A stretch of DNA of 64,000 nucleotides from CAXBBB01 sp963815505. Its GTDB lineage: Bacteria; Bacteroidota; Rhodothermia; Rhodothermales; BA12. The notes below the pieces were generated by a model. It saw only the letters and a list, made by a program, of their open reading frames with translations. It ran no database searches and was not told the origin of the DNA. Each line of letters starts with the position of its first letter. The first letter of the stretch is position 1. Where the stretch lies: assembly GCA_963815505.1 (NCBI GenBank), contig CAWFGU010000006.1, forward strand, positions 1 through 64,000, written 5' to 3'. A program made the translations under genes and the position numbers. Below, in pieces: positions 53,864-62,805 of this stretch.

Positions 53864-54448
53864 ATGCTCATTCCTTTCCGCAACCGCACACCCGACCTGC
53901 GGGCGGACACGTTCGTCGCCCCTTCGGCATCGATCATCGGCGACGTTACGATGGGCGCGCAGTGCAGTGTCTGGTTCGGGGCAGTCCTTCGGGGCGACGT
54001 GAACTGGATCCGGCTCGGCGACCGATGCAACGTGCAAGACGGATCGATCGTCCACGTCACCAATCGCACCTCGCCGACGTGGCTGGGCGACGACGTGACA
54101 GTCGGTCATGGCGCCATCGTACACGGCTGCACGATCCGCGACCGGGTGCTCGTCGGTATGGGGGCGGTCGTGATGGACGATGCCGATGTCGGTGAGGGCA
54201 GCCTGATCGGAGCACGCGCCCTGGTGACGGCGCGCACGCTGGTGCCACCACGCTCGCTCGTGATCGGAAGCCCGGCGCGTGTCGTTCGCCAGTTGACGGA
54301 CGACGAGGTGACGCACGTCGCTTCGTTTGCCGCGCATTACGTCCGGTACAGCCGCGACTTTCTGGCCGAGACGAGGGGCGAAACGCTCGACGGCAATCCG
54401 TACTACGACCGCCCGCACAGCATCGACGTGGCGCCTGTCCGCAGGTAG
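53864..54448 (+). CDS. Gamma carbonic anhydrase family protein (left-handed beta-helix)
   Basis: 194 residues from ATG 53864. Hexapeptide-repeat strands: FVAPSASIIGDVTMGAQCSV, VLRGDVNWIRLGDRCNVQDG, DDVTVGHGAIVHGCTIRDRV, and LIGARALVTARTLVPPRSLV then IGSPARVVRQL. The metal ligands are visible as His in SIVHVTN, His in VGHGAIVH and the following His. It is a trimer by family; it may hydrate CO2 or act as a YrdA/PaaY-like protein. The C-terminal helix FAAHYVRYSRDFLAET is typical. It is convergent with the barrel gene, with 1 bp between stops. Confidence 0.9.
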   Translation: MLIPFRNRTPDLRADTFVAPSASIIGDVTMGAQCSVWFGAVLRGDVNWIRLGDRCNVQDGSIVHVTNRTSPTWLGDDVTVGHGAIVHGCTIRDRVLVGMGAVVMDDADVGEGSLIGARALVTARTLVPPRSLVIGSPARVVRQLTDDEVTHVASFAAHYVRYSRDFLAETRGETLDGNPYYDRPHSIDVAPVRR

Positions 54449-54449
54449 C

Positions 54450-55622
54450 CTATCGCCACAACTCGCGCAGGCGGCGATTGTCGTTCTCGAACCGCACTGT
54501 CCCAATCGACAGCGTCACCGTTCCCGTGCCGAGGTATCCGCCGACGAAAAGGTTGTCCTGCCCGGCGTTATAGACGCGCGCGCCGATGCCTCCGAAGGCG
54601 CGCAGCGGAAGGCGCCGACCGTCTGTATCCGAGCCGACGCGAAACGAGAATTGATCCTCAATGGCATTGTAGACTTGCGCAAGCGACGCCTGGGCGGTGA
54701 ACTGCACGTCGAATGGAGCGAGCGGCAACGCGAACGACGGCGCGCGCGCCTCCATCGTCAAGGCGAGCACGTCGTTGTCGACGAAGCGCTGGCGGCTCGT
54801 TCCGGCGATGTAGCGGTTGTCGAGTTGGGGCAGCAGCAGGTAAGACAATTCGCCGTCGTGCTGCGCGATGGTCGTGACGGCGATGGCACGCAGAGCGATC
54901 GTCGCGTCGCGCATCAGGGGGACGTATCCGTACAAGCTGATGGCACCGCGCCCGTACAGATCGTCCGTACCGCCGACGCCGACGAACTCTTCTATCTGAG
55001 CGTCGACGAGGTAGCCCTTCGTTGGCCGCTCATTGGCGTTGCGCGTGTCGCGTTGCAGCCTCAACCCCACTGTCAGGCCCGTCACGCCGCGCGTATCGTC
55101 GAGGATGACCTGGTCACGAAGAGCTAGCATCGCCGTCGTGTCGTCGTCCACCACGCGCGGACGGTTGATGTGCCGGAGGCCTCCGAAGACATGGACGCCG
55201 ATGCCGCTGGGCGCGTTGCGACCGACGCGAAGCCATGATTCTTGCCGCACCACGCGGGTCAGCACGCGCCCCTGTTCGGGAGCGTCGGCGCCGAACCCGA
55301 AGAACGGACGCCGACGCGTGACTTCGTGCCGGAGCAGCAGGTTGCCGTACCAGCCCGGCGCGCGCACGTCGCCCAGTTCGGTCCGCAGACGGTAGCGGCC
55401 CAGGTGCTGCGCCGGGTACAGGTCGAGGCGGCTGACAAACTCGCGCTCCTGGTCGCGCACGCGCAGACCGAGGGGCAGTCCCCACCCGTACGATCCGCCC
55501 CAAACGCGCAGCACATCGAGGGTCGGCCGCACCTCCACCTGAGCCGACGACGGCGCGGGCGCTCCCAATCCGCACGCCAGAAGCAGCGCGAACGCCAGTA
55601 TCTTCAATGACGAAACGCGCAC
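54450..55622 (-). CDS. Omp85/BamA-like outer-membrane barrel protein
   Basis: About 390 residues from GTG 55622, which gives the signal peptide MRVSSLKILAFALLLACGLG ending SSA. An ATG at 55646 would overlap the purD start. The mature part is all beta strands: VTGLTVGLRLQRDTRNANER, PTKGYLVDAQIEEFVGVGGT, LYGRGAISLYGYVPLMRDAT, IALRAIAVTTIAQHDGELSY, and NLFVGGYLGTGTVTLSIG. The R-D-T-R-N-x-x-x-x-P-T-x-G-Y motif is characteristic of the BamA/TamA surface-antigen domain. There are no POTRA repeats, so it is a barrel-only member. It ends ...LRELWR rather than in an aromatic residue. It is divergent from purD with only ~22 bp between. Confidence 0.8.
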   Translation of the reverse strand: MRVSSLKILAFALLLACGLGAPAPSSAQVEVRPTLDVLRVWGGSYGWGLPLGLRVRDQEREFVSRLDLYPAQHLGRYRLRTELGDVRAPGWYGNLLLRHEVTRRRPFFGFGADAPEQGRVLTRVVRQESWLRVGRNAPSGIGVHVFGGLRHINRPRVVDDDTTAMLALRDQVILDDTRGVTGLTVGLRLQRDTRNANERPTKGYLVDAQIEEFVGVGGTDDLYGRGAISLYGYVPLMRDATIALRAIAVTTIAQHDGELSYLLLPQLDNRYIAGTSRQRFVDNDVLALTMEARAPSFALPLAPFDVQFTAQASLAQVYNAIEDQFSFRVGSDTDGRRLPLRAFGGIGARVYNAGQDNLFVGGYLGTGTVTLSIGTVRFENDNRRLRELWR

Positions 55623-55644
55623 GCTTCTTTTGATTCGGCTAGAC

Positions 55645-56913
55645 ATGACCATACTCATCGTGGGGGGCGGAGGACGCGAGCACGCGCTCGGCTGGGCGCT
55701 CACACAGACTTCGAACGCGCGCTTATTGTTCGCACCCGGCAACGCCGGAACGCAGGCGCTGGGCGACAATATCGCCATTGCAGCAGACGATATCGCAGGG
55801 CTGACGCGGCTGGCAACCGAGCGCGCCGTCGATCTGGTCGTCGTCGGGCCAGAAGTCCCCCTCGTGTTGGGGTTGGTCGACCGGCTCGAGGCGCTGGGTA
55901 TCGCGACCGTTGGGCCGTCGGCGGCGGCGGCGCGGCTCGAGGGCAGCAAAGCGTTTTCGAAAGACTTTATGCAGCGCTACCGGATTCCGACGGCCGACTG
56001 GCGCGCGTTCGGTCGGGCCGAAGTCGACGCGGCGGTCGGGTTCGCGCGCGAGCTGGGCGAGCGCTGCGTCGTCAAGGCGAGCGGGCTGGCAGCAGGCAAG
56101 GGCGCTGTCGTGTGCGACGACCAGGACCACGCCGAGCGCACCATCCGCGATATGCTTGCGGGTGACGCGTTCGGAGACGCAGCGGATCAGGTGGTCGTCG
56201 AAGCGTTCATGGAAGGCGAAGAGGCCAGCCTGTTCGTGCTGACGGACGGCAACCGCTACCTGCTCCTCCCTCCTGCCCAGGACCACAAACGCATCGGTGA
56301 GGGCGATGTCGGCCCCAATACGGGCGGCATGGGCGCGTACGCTCCAGCTCCGGTCGTAACGGGCAGCTTGCTCACGCGAGTCTGCCGTGAGATCGTCGAG
56401 CCGACGCTGGGCGGCATGCAGGCCGACGGCTCGCCTTACCGCGGCATCCTGTTCGTCGGTCTGATGCTGACAGCCGACGGGCCGCGGGTCGTCGAATACA
56501 ACTGCCGCCTGGGCGATCCCGAAACGCAAGCCGTCGTCCCGCTCGTCGACGCCGACTGGGCACACGTGTTCGGCGCGCTCGCCCGCCACGACCTGTCGGG
56601 CATCCGATTCACCGGAGCGCAGCGGCACGCGGCGACCGTCGTACTCGCGTCCGAGGGCTATCCCGGCAGCTACTCCAAGGGCCGCGCGATTTCAGGCGTG
56701 GAGCAGGCCGAGGCGACCGGCGCTCTGCTCTTTCACGCCGGAACGCAGCGCGGCGCATCGGGAGAACTGGTCACGTCGGGCGGACGGGTGCTGTCCGTAA
56801 CGGGCCGAGGCGATACGCTGCGCGCCGCCATCGATCAGGCCTACGCCGGGGCCGACGCCGTCCGGTTCGAGGGCAAAACGCTGCGGCGCGACATCGCCCA
56901 CCGCGCGCTGTGA
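55645..56913 (+). CDS. purD: Phosphoribosylamine-glycine ligase
   Basis: 422 residues from ATG 55645 (MTILIVGGGGREHALGWALT). It has an ATP-grasp fold: LVVVGPEVPLVLGLVDRLEA, RCVVKASGLAAGKGAVVCDD, VVVEAFMEGEEASLFVLTDG, LLPPAQDHKRIGEGDVGPNT and FVGLMLTADGPRVVEYNCRL then GDPETQ. It joins phosphoribosylamine and glycine in purine synthesis. The start is 22-24 bp from the divergent barrel gene, so promoters overlap coding sequence. A propeller lipoprotein gene is coupled to its stop (GTGA). Confidence 0.95.
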   Translation: MTILIVGGGGREHALGWALTQTSNARLLFAPGNAGTQALGDNIAIAADDIAGLTRLATERAVDLVVVGPEVPLVLGLVDRLEALGIATVGPSAAAARLEGSKAFSKDFMQRYRIPTADWRAFGRAEVDAAVGFARELGERCVVKASGLAAGKGAVVCDDQDHAERTIRDMLAGDAFGDAADQVVVEAFMEGEEASLFVLTDGNRYLLLPPAQDHKRIGEGDVGPNTGGMGAYAPAPVVTGSLLTRVCREIVEPTLGGMQADGSPYRGILFVGLMLTADGPRVVEYNCRLGDPETQAVVPLVDADWAHVFGALARHDLSGIRFTGAQRHAATVVLASEGYPGSYSKGRAISGVEQAEATGALLFHAGTQRGASGELVTSGGRVLSVTGRGDTLRAAIDQAYAGADAVRFEGKTLRRDIAHRAL

Positions 56914-57773
56914 CACGCCTCTTACCGCTCGCCGCCGCGCTGCTGTTGTCCGCCTGCTCGGGTCCACGCCCACAGGCTGATGCGTTGCCACCGCCGTTCG
57001 AGCCGCTCGTCGTGAGGCAGTTCGAGGACGCGCAAGCAATTACCACCGACGGGCGCGGCAGGCTCTACGTCGCCGACGCCCAGGCCCGCCACATTGCTGT
57101 GCTGACCGCGACAGGATCGCTGATCCAGACCATCAGCGGGTCGGCAGACACGCCGCTATCGGCTCCGGTCGACGTGACGGCGTTCGGCGGACTGACGATC
57201 TCGGTCGCCGATGCGGGACTCGAAGCCGTTGCCCGATTCGGCGTCGACGGACGCGCACTCGGTCTGCTGCGCCCCGATGGACGCAACCGGGCGACGGGCA
57301 TCGACGAGTCGCGACCAGTCGATGCGTACGACCGCTTCGTTCCGACTGCTCTGGCTGCCGCACCTGACGGCACGCTCTACGTCGCGTCCGAGGACGGATC
57401 CGTCGTCCAGATCACACCCGACTTCCGCCAGACGATCCTACGCCAAGCCGACACCGCCGACGCTCTGATCACAGTCACCGCGTTGGCAGCGACCGACGAC
57501 GCCGTTTTCGCGATTCAATCGGGCCGCCTCGTCCGGCTGGACCGCCTGATGGTGCGTGGAACGACCGACCCCCAACTCACCGACGTTCGAGCGATCTCGG
57601 CGACCGGCAACCGTCTCCTCGTCGTCACACCAACGCGCGCCCTCGTGTCGATGCCCGGCGAACCGACGATCGAGGTCGCGTTTCCGCCGGTTGCCGACGT
57701 GCGCGGCGCCATCCTGATCGACCGAACCCTGATCGTGCTCACCCGAACGGGGCTGTGGCGGCTGTCCGTGTAG
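56910..57773 (+). CDS. NHL-like beta-propeller lipoprotein
   Basis: 287 residues from GTG 56910 overlapping the purD stop by 4 bp. Lipoprotein signal MTRLLPLAAALLLSACSGPR (lipobox LSAC). The mature part has propeller blades such as DAQAITTDGRGRLYVADAQA, PVDVTAFGGLTISVADAGLE, VPTALAAAPDGTLYVASEDG and AILIDRTLIVLTRTGLWRLS. It is envelope-located by inference. No ligand is known. The coupling to purD looks like operon compaction rather than a functional link. Confidence 0.84.
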   Translation: MTRLLPLAAALLLSACSGPRPQADALPPPFEPLVVRQFEDAQAITTDGRGRLYVADAQARHIAVLTATGSLIQTISGSADTPLSAPVDVTAFGGLTISVADAGLEAVARFGVDGRALGLLRPDGRNRATGIDESRPVDAYDRFVPTALAAAPDGTLYVASEDGSVVQITPDFRQTILRQADTADALITVTALAATDDAVFAIQSGRLVRLDRLMVRGTTDPQLTDVRAISATGNRLLVVTPTRALVSMPGEPTIEVAFPPVADVRGAILIDRTLIVLTRTGLWRLSV

Positions 57774-57832
57774 GCGCCGGACCGGCCGATTCGGTTTCTG
57801 CGTATACTGAAACGCGCCTTTAGCCTCTCGCC

Positions 57833-58114
57833 ATGCTCACGCTGCCCACATCGCCGCCTGCCTCCGCCGCGCTGCTTACAGCAGCGGACTTCATGGCGCT
57901 GCCCGGCGAGCACAAACACGACCTGATCGACCCGGTCGTCGAGACGGCGCAGTTTTTCCGCCTCGACGCCGAACGCGTGTACGCCGACGTGACGCCAGCC
58001 CGGGGCGAGCCGTTCGAGAGCGCCGCGCTGCCCGGCTTCCGACTCGATCCGGCCGACGTGCTCGCCGATCCGTTGCCTAGCGAGTACCGCTTGCTCACCC
58101 GGATGCTGGCCTGA
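57833..58114 (+). pseudogene. Internally deleted Uma2-family (DUF820) gene
   Basis: 93 residues. The N-terminal part LLTAADFMALPGEHKHDLID matches the Uma2 entry helix, and the C-terminal part VETAQFFRLDAERVYADVTP then FESAALPGFRLDPADVLAD matches the Uma2 end. The two are joined directly at Pro-Val. About 100 residues with the PD-(D/E)XK-like catalytic core are missing, yet the frame is open. Uma2 genes are often mobile or lineage-specific. This one is probably a non-functional remnant, but a translated short peptide is possible. Confidence 0.6.
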
Positions 58115-58173
58115 CCGCCATCCGGGAATCGCCCCACCGGAGACGATGGGGCCGCTCCACGCGTTACCGACGC

Positions 58174-61100
58174 ATGCCGCTCGCTCGCCTGACGCCCGCC
58201 CGCCCGCTACTCCGCGCTCTCGGATGCCTCGTCCTCTGGCTCTGCCTCGCCGGGACGACCCAGGCGCAGACGCACCGCGATACCCTCGACATGGGAGGTA
58301 TCCAGCCCTACCGGCTGCGTCCGTTCGTGATGGCGCATACGTTCCGTCTTCTCGCCGACACGTCGCACGTCGACTCGTCGCTGTTCATGCTCGACGCCAC
58401 TGCGGGCCTGCTCCGCGTCAACCTCGTCGGCGATCCGCCGCGTCACCTCGTTGCCGAGTATCGAACCTGGCCGTTCGACCTGCAACTCGTGTACAGCAAC
58501 GGCCGCGTCGTGCGCGAGGACGTGACGGACACGAGCGACGTGATCACGCTGCTCGAAGAACCCCGCAGCGAGCGACCGTCCGACATCTTCGGCAACACCC
58601 GACTTCAGCGCTCCGGCTCCATTTCGCGCGGCGTCACGGCAGGCTCCAACCGCGACGCCACGATTGAATCCGCGCTGCGCCTGCAACTCGAAGGCGAGGT
58701 GGTGGAAGGCGTCACCGTCCGGGCGGCGCTGACGGACGAGAACACACCGATCTTGCCAGAAGGCACGACACAGCGACTGAGCGAGTTCGACCGCGTGTTC
58801 GTCGAAATCGAAGCCGCTCCGGGCGTGGCACGCCTCGGCGACGTAGACGTGGCGTTCGACGCAGGCACGTTCGGGCGACTCAATCGCAAAGTCCAGGGCG
58901 GATTTGTTCGGGCGGGCGTGCCGGGTCGCGGATTGTGGCGCGGCGCGACGATCTCGGCGGTCGGGGCGAGGCCGCGCGGAGCGTTTCGCGTCCAGGAGAT
59001 CCAGGTGCTCGACGGCGTCCAAGGACCGTACCGACTCGAAGGCGCCCGCGGCGAGCCGTTCATCCTCGTCGTACCCGGCAGCGAGGTCGTCTTCCTCGAC
59101 GGCGTCCGCCTCACGCGCGACCGATCTGCCGATTACACCATCGACTATGCGACCGGCGAAGTCACGTTCACGCCGCGCCGCCTGCTGACGCGCGATCAGC
59201 GCGTCGTCGTCGAGTTTCAATACGTGCTCCAGCAGTTCAGCCGAACCGTCGCGGGCATCCAGTTCGAGTCGTCGATCGGGCGCGACGAAGACCGCGCCAC
59301 CCTACACGCGACGTTTATCCGAGAGGCCGATCAGCCGTCGTTCGAGGTCGACCAGAGCCTATCCGCCGCCGACAGTTTGGCACTGGTCCAGGCGGGCGAT
59401 GGGCAGGCGTTCCGCACCGGGGCCGAGCGCGTCCGGTTCGAGCCCGAGGCGCCGTACGTCCAATACGTCGTCCAGCGCACCGGAGCCGCGAACGGAACCG
59501 AGGCCGACAGCATCTTTGTCCCCATCACCATGACGCCGACAGCCGACGAGCCGGTCTACCGCGTCCGCTTCTCGCGCGTGCCGACCGGAACGGGCCGCTA
59601 CAGGCGCGGGGCACGTGAGTTCAGCGGAATCGTGTACGAGTTTGTCGGCTCGGGCGGTGACTACGAGCCGATCCGCCCGCTGGCGACGCCGTCGAATCAG
59701 CAGCTGCTGGCGCTGGGTGGAGCAGGTCCGCGCCATCGGACCGCTTCGGATAGAAGGCGAGTGGGCCGGTTCGTTCAACGACCGCAACCGCTTCTCGACG
59801 CTCGACGACGGAGACGACCGAGGCCAGGCCTACGATCTGCGCCTACATCTCGACCCGGTCGAGTTGGCATCGTGGGGACGGCTCTCGGCGACGGGCGGGC
59901 GGCGGTTTCAGGACGCGCGGTTCGTCGCGTTCGAGCGCCTGCGACCGCCCGAGTTTGGGCAGCAGTACAACGTGCCCGGCGCCTTCGGTGGCGGCACGCT
60001 CGACGAATCGGTGAGGGAGACGCGTGACGAAGCCGAAGTGACGTGGGAGATCGGTCCGGCCTCGCGGCTCTCGCTCGAAGGCGGGCGGCTCACTCGCGGG
60101 ACCGGCCTGCGCGCCGACCGACAAGCCGTCGACTTACGGACGGGCGGATGGATCGTCGAAACTAACATGAGAGCCCAACGCTCGTTCAGCCGGGACACGC
60201 TGAGCCGGTCGCGCGGGCCGTGGACGCAACTCGACGCCGATGTAGGCGTGCCGCTGCTAGGCGGCAAGTTGCGGCCGTTCGTCGCCGTCGAGGGAGAGCG
60301 GCGCGCGCTCCGTAGACTGGACTCGGATACGCTGCGCGCCCAATCGCTGGCCTTCGCCGAGGTGCGGCCCGGCGTGGCGTGGCAGGGTGAGGCGTTTGAG
60401 GCGTCGCTGTCGGCGGGGACGCGGAGTGAGTGGCTGCCGGTCGGCTCCGACTTGGAGCGCGGGATCGCCGGGCGCGTCGTGGCAGGAGACGCGCGCTACG
60501 ACGGCGACTCGTTCCAGGCGAGCAGCCGCTTCACGGTCCGGCAGCGCGACGCGCGCAACGCCGAGCGGATTGGAGCGCGGGCGGCCGCGGGCGAGGCCGT
60601 CGCCATACAGACCGACGCGCGCTGGCAACCGCTCGATCGTGCCATCGACCTTGACCTGGGGTACGAAGCCCAAACGCAGCGCACGCCGCAGTTGCAAGAG
60701 ATCTACGTCCGCATCACGCCCGACCTACCCGAAGCGCAATTCGTCTGGGTCGACGACGACGGCGACGGCATCCGCGACTTGGATGAGTTCGTCCCTGAGA
60801 CCGGCCCGCTCGAAGGCACGTATGCCCGCACGTTCGTCCCGTCGGATACCCTCGTCGGCGTCGTCGGCATCACCACGCGCGCCCGCCTCACGCTCGACCC
60901 CGGACGCCTCCAAGGCACCTCCAAAACCCGACTAGGCCGCTTTCTGCGCTCGACTCGGTGGCGGACGCAGTTCGACGTGCAAGAACGCTCGTCGCTCGAC
61001 GATCCGACGCGCCTCTACCTGCTCGACCCGACCGCCTTCCAGCAAGCCGCGACGACGCTCAACGGACGCGTCCGCCTGACCCAATCGGTCGAGTTCTTCA

Positions 61101-61705
61101 GAGGCCAACCGCGCTACGGGCTGGAGGTAGGAGGTAGCCTGATCCGCACGCGCAACCAGCTCGCAGGCAATGTGGAGAGCCGCCGCATCGACCAGTTGCG
61201 CGCGTCCGGCCGCTACGGTTTCTCTTCGGACTGGTCGCTGACGGGCGAGGCTACGACGGGCCGCGAGTCGTCCGACAGCGAGCGCTTCGGCAGCCGCCGC
61301 TACCGCTTGAGGACGGACGAAGGACAGGGCGGCGTGCGGTGGACACCGGGCGCGGGCACGTCGGTTCAGGCCACGCTCGTCGCTGCGCAAAAAGCCGACG
61401 CTGGGGCCGACCGCTCGTCGCGCATCTTCCGCGTCCCCGTCGAAGCCCGCTACGCCCGCCCCAGCGGACTGCTCGCCAGCGGCCTGTTCGAGTGGGCCGA
61501 CGTGCGCCTGGACGGAGACGCAGCAGGAGAAGCCGCCTTCGAACTCACCGACGGGCGCGGAACGGGCCGCTCCCTCCTATGGAACGCCGCCCTGACGGTC
61601 CGCCTGTCGCGCAGCCTCGACCTGACGGCCCAATACGACGGCCGCGCCCCGTCGGGCGCACCGACGATCCATACGGGCCGAATGCAACTCAGCGCGACGT
61701 TTTGA
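58174..61705 (+). CDS. Large outer-membrane beta-barrel protein, one frameshift near 59715
   Basis: About 1177 residues if the shift near 59715 is corrected. Signal peptide MPLARLTPARPLLRALGCLV ... TTQAQ. Frame 1 to about 59715 contains beta-domain segments (LRLQLEGEVVEGVTVRAALT, LPEGTTQRLSEFDRVFVEIE, PGSEVVFLDGVRLTRDRSAD, YTIDYATGEVTFTPRRLLTR). Frame 2 continues with barrel-like strands (RIEGEWAGSFNDRNRFSTLD, DDDGDGIRDLDEFVPETGPL) and ends RMQLSATF with the terminal Phe typical of barrels. The FTP-x-Y-x-x-x-Y-x-x-G-E-V-T-F layout recalls large T9SS-era surface proteins. No named family is assigned. Confidence 0.75.
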
Positions 61706-62250
61706 AATGCACGGCAAGGCTTCTATTGGGTGATGAGATTCTTGCAAGCGCGACCTGTGAGCGGAGAAGTCAGCGGCTGCTTTGGAGCCGCCAGTATCTG
61801 CGCGATTGTCATTCTCACCGGCCAGTTGAAGAACAGGCTCTCGACAACCAAAGAATCATCCATACCCACACCCGAAGCCTCTATTCAAAAGGCTCCCTCC
61901 CAGTTGGCGAACACATAACACGACACATTTTTTAGCGCTAACAATAGTCATTTCTGACAGGGTATCGGGATGTTTTCAGACTCCGTCATGTTTCCGATGA
62001 GATTGAAAATACCCTGGTTTGACAGTGAAGCAACGGCAAACTGGATCGCGCCAGTCATGTGATGATAACTTTCTCCCGAATCAACTTTTACATAATCGGA
62101 CAATGAGAAACATGCTATCGAAAAGCATACTGCCGCGAACGTTGGATTTTGGCATTTAGAAAGGCACGTAGTTTATTTTCGATTAGTCCTATAAAATAAT
62201 CGAGTATTGCGTCACTTATTGCTCAGTTAACGTGCAAGAGCTGAATCCAC
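61706..62250. other. AT-rich gene-free gap
   Basis: This 545-bp stretch is clearly less GC-rich than anything else in the window, most strongly from about 61920 to 62230 (runs such as TTTATTTTCGATTAG and TAAAATAATCGAG). No frame over 62 codons looks like protein, and no tRNA or known RNA was recognised. It sits between the large barrel gene and the tRNA-Pro terminator. It may be a remnant of transferred DNA or a regulatory region. Confidence 0.5.
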
Positions 62251-62284
62251 AAACGGCTTCTCAGATCACTCTGAGAGGCCGTTT
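62251..62284 (-). terminator. Terminator after tRNA-Pro, possibly bidirectional
   Basis: Arms AACGGCTTCTCAGA (62252-62265) and TCTGAGAGGCCGTT (62270-62283) pair with one mismatch around a 4-nt loop. On the plus strand TTTTCG follows; on the minus strand the hairpin lies 8 bp beyond the tRNA-Pro 3' end and is followed by TTTGTGG. It most likely ends the merR-tRNA-Pro transcript. Confidence 0.8.
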
Positions 62285-62291
62285 TCGTTCG

Positions 62292-62365
62292 TCGGGATAG
62301 CGGGATTTGAACCCACGACCCCTCGCCCCCCAGGCGAGTGCGCTACCGGACTGCGCCATATCCCG
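62292..62365 (-). tRNA. tRNA-Pro (GGG)
   Basis: Minus strand, 74 nt: acceptor CGGGATA/TATCCCG with discriminator A, D-arm GGCGCAGTCCGGTAGCG, anticodon stem CTCGC/GCGAG with loop CTGGGGG (anticodon GGG), and T-loop GTTCAAATC. No CCA is encoded. It is downstream of the MerR-family gene on the same strand, with a hairpin terminator after it. Confidence 0.93.
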
Positions 62366-62384
62366 AACTATGGGGACGCCAAAA

Positions 62385-62714
62385 CTACGACGCGGGCGGC
62401 AACCTGTCCAGCACGTCTACTAGAAACGCACGGAGTTCACGGAGCGCTGCCCGGTCGGACGTGCCCGATTGCTCACGGTCCATCTGTTGGCGCGCGCCTT
62501 CGATGGTGTACTTCTCCTCACGGACGAGAAACTGGATGCGCTCGGCGACGGCGATGTCGTCTTCGGTGTAGCTGCGGCGTCCCGAGCGGTTCTTACGCGG
62601 CTGCAACTGCTCGAACTCGCCTTCCCAGTAGCGCAGCACGTGCGTCTCGACGCCCAAGCGCTTGCCGACCTCGGAGATCGAATAGTAGAGTTTGGAGATC
62701 TGCGCGTCGCTCAC
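62385..62714 (-). CDS. MerR-family transcriptional regulator
   Basis: 109 residues. Winged helix-turn-helix with the MerR signature KLYYSISEVGKRLGVETHVL, RYWEGEFEQLQPRKNRSGRR and YTEDDIAVAERIQFLVREEK, then the short helix KYTIEGARQQMDREQSG. This compact form, with W-E and LQP-x-K-N-R-S-G-x-R, is the MlrA/HigA-like group widespread in Bacteroidota, often encoded next to tRNA genes. There is no Cys cluster, so metal sensing is unlikely. It is divergent from the EamA transporter gene with about 90 bp between starts, which may be a target. Confidence 0.9.
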   Translation of the reverse strand: MSDAQISKLYYSISEVGKRLGVETHVLRYWEGEFEQLQPRKNRSGRRSYTEDDIAVAERIQFLVREEKYTIEGARQQMDREQSGTSDRAALRELRAFLVDVLDRLPPAS

Positions 62715-62805
62715 TTGGGTCGGGATGGGAGCCTGTGAAACTACGATGCGCCATCATCCGGGCGCCACGCACGACGCATCTTGCCCAGATCCTTCCGCCA
62801 CGCCG

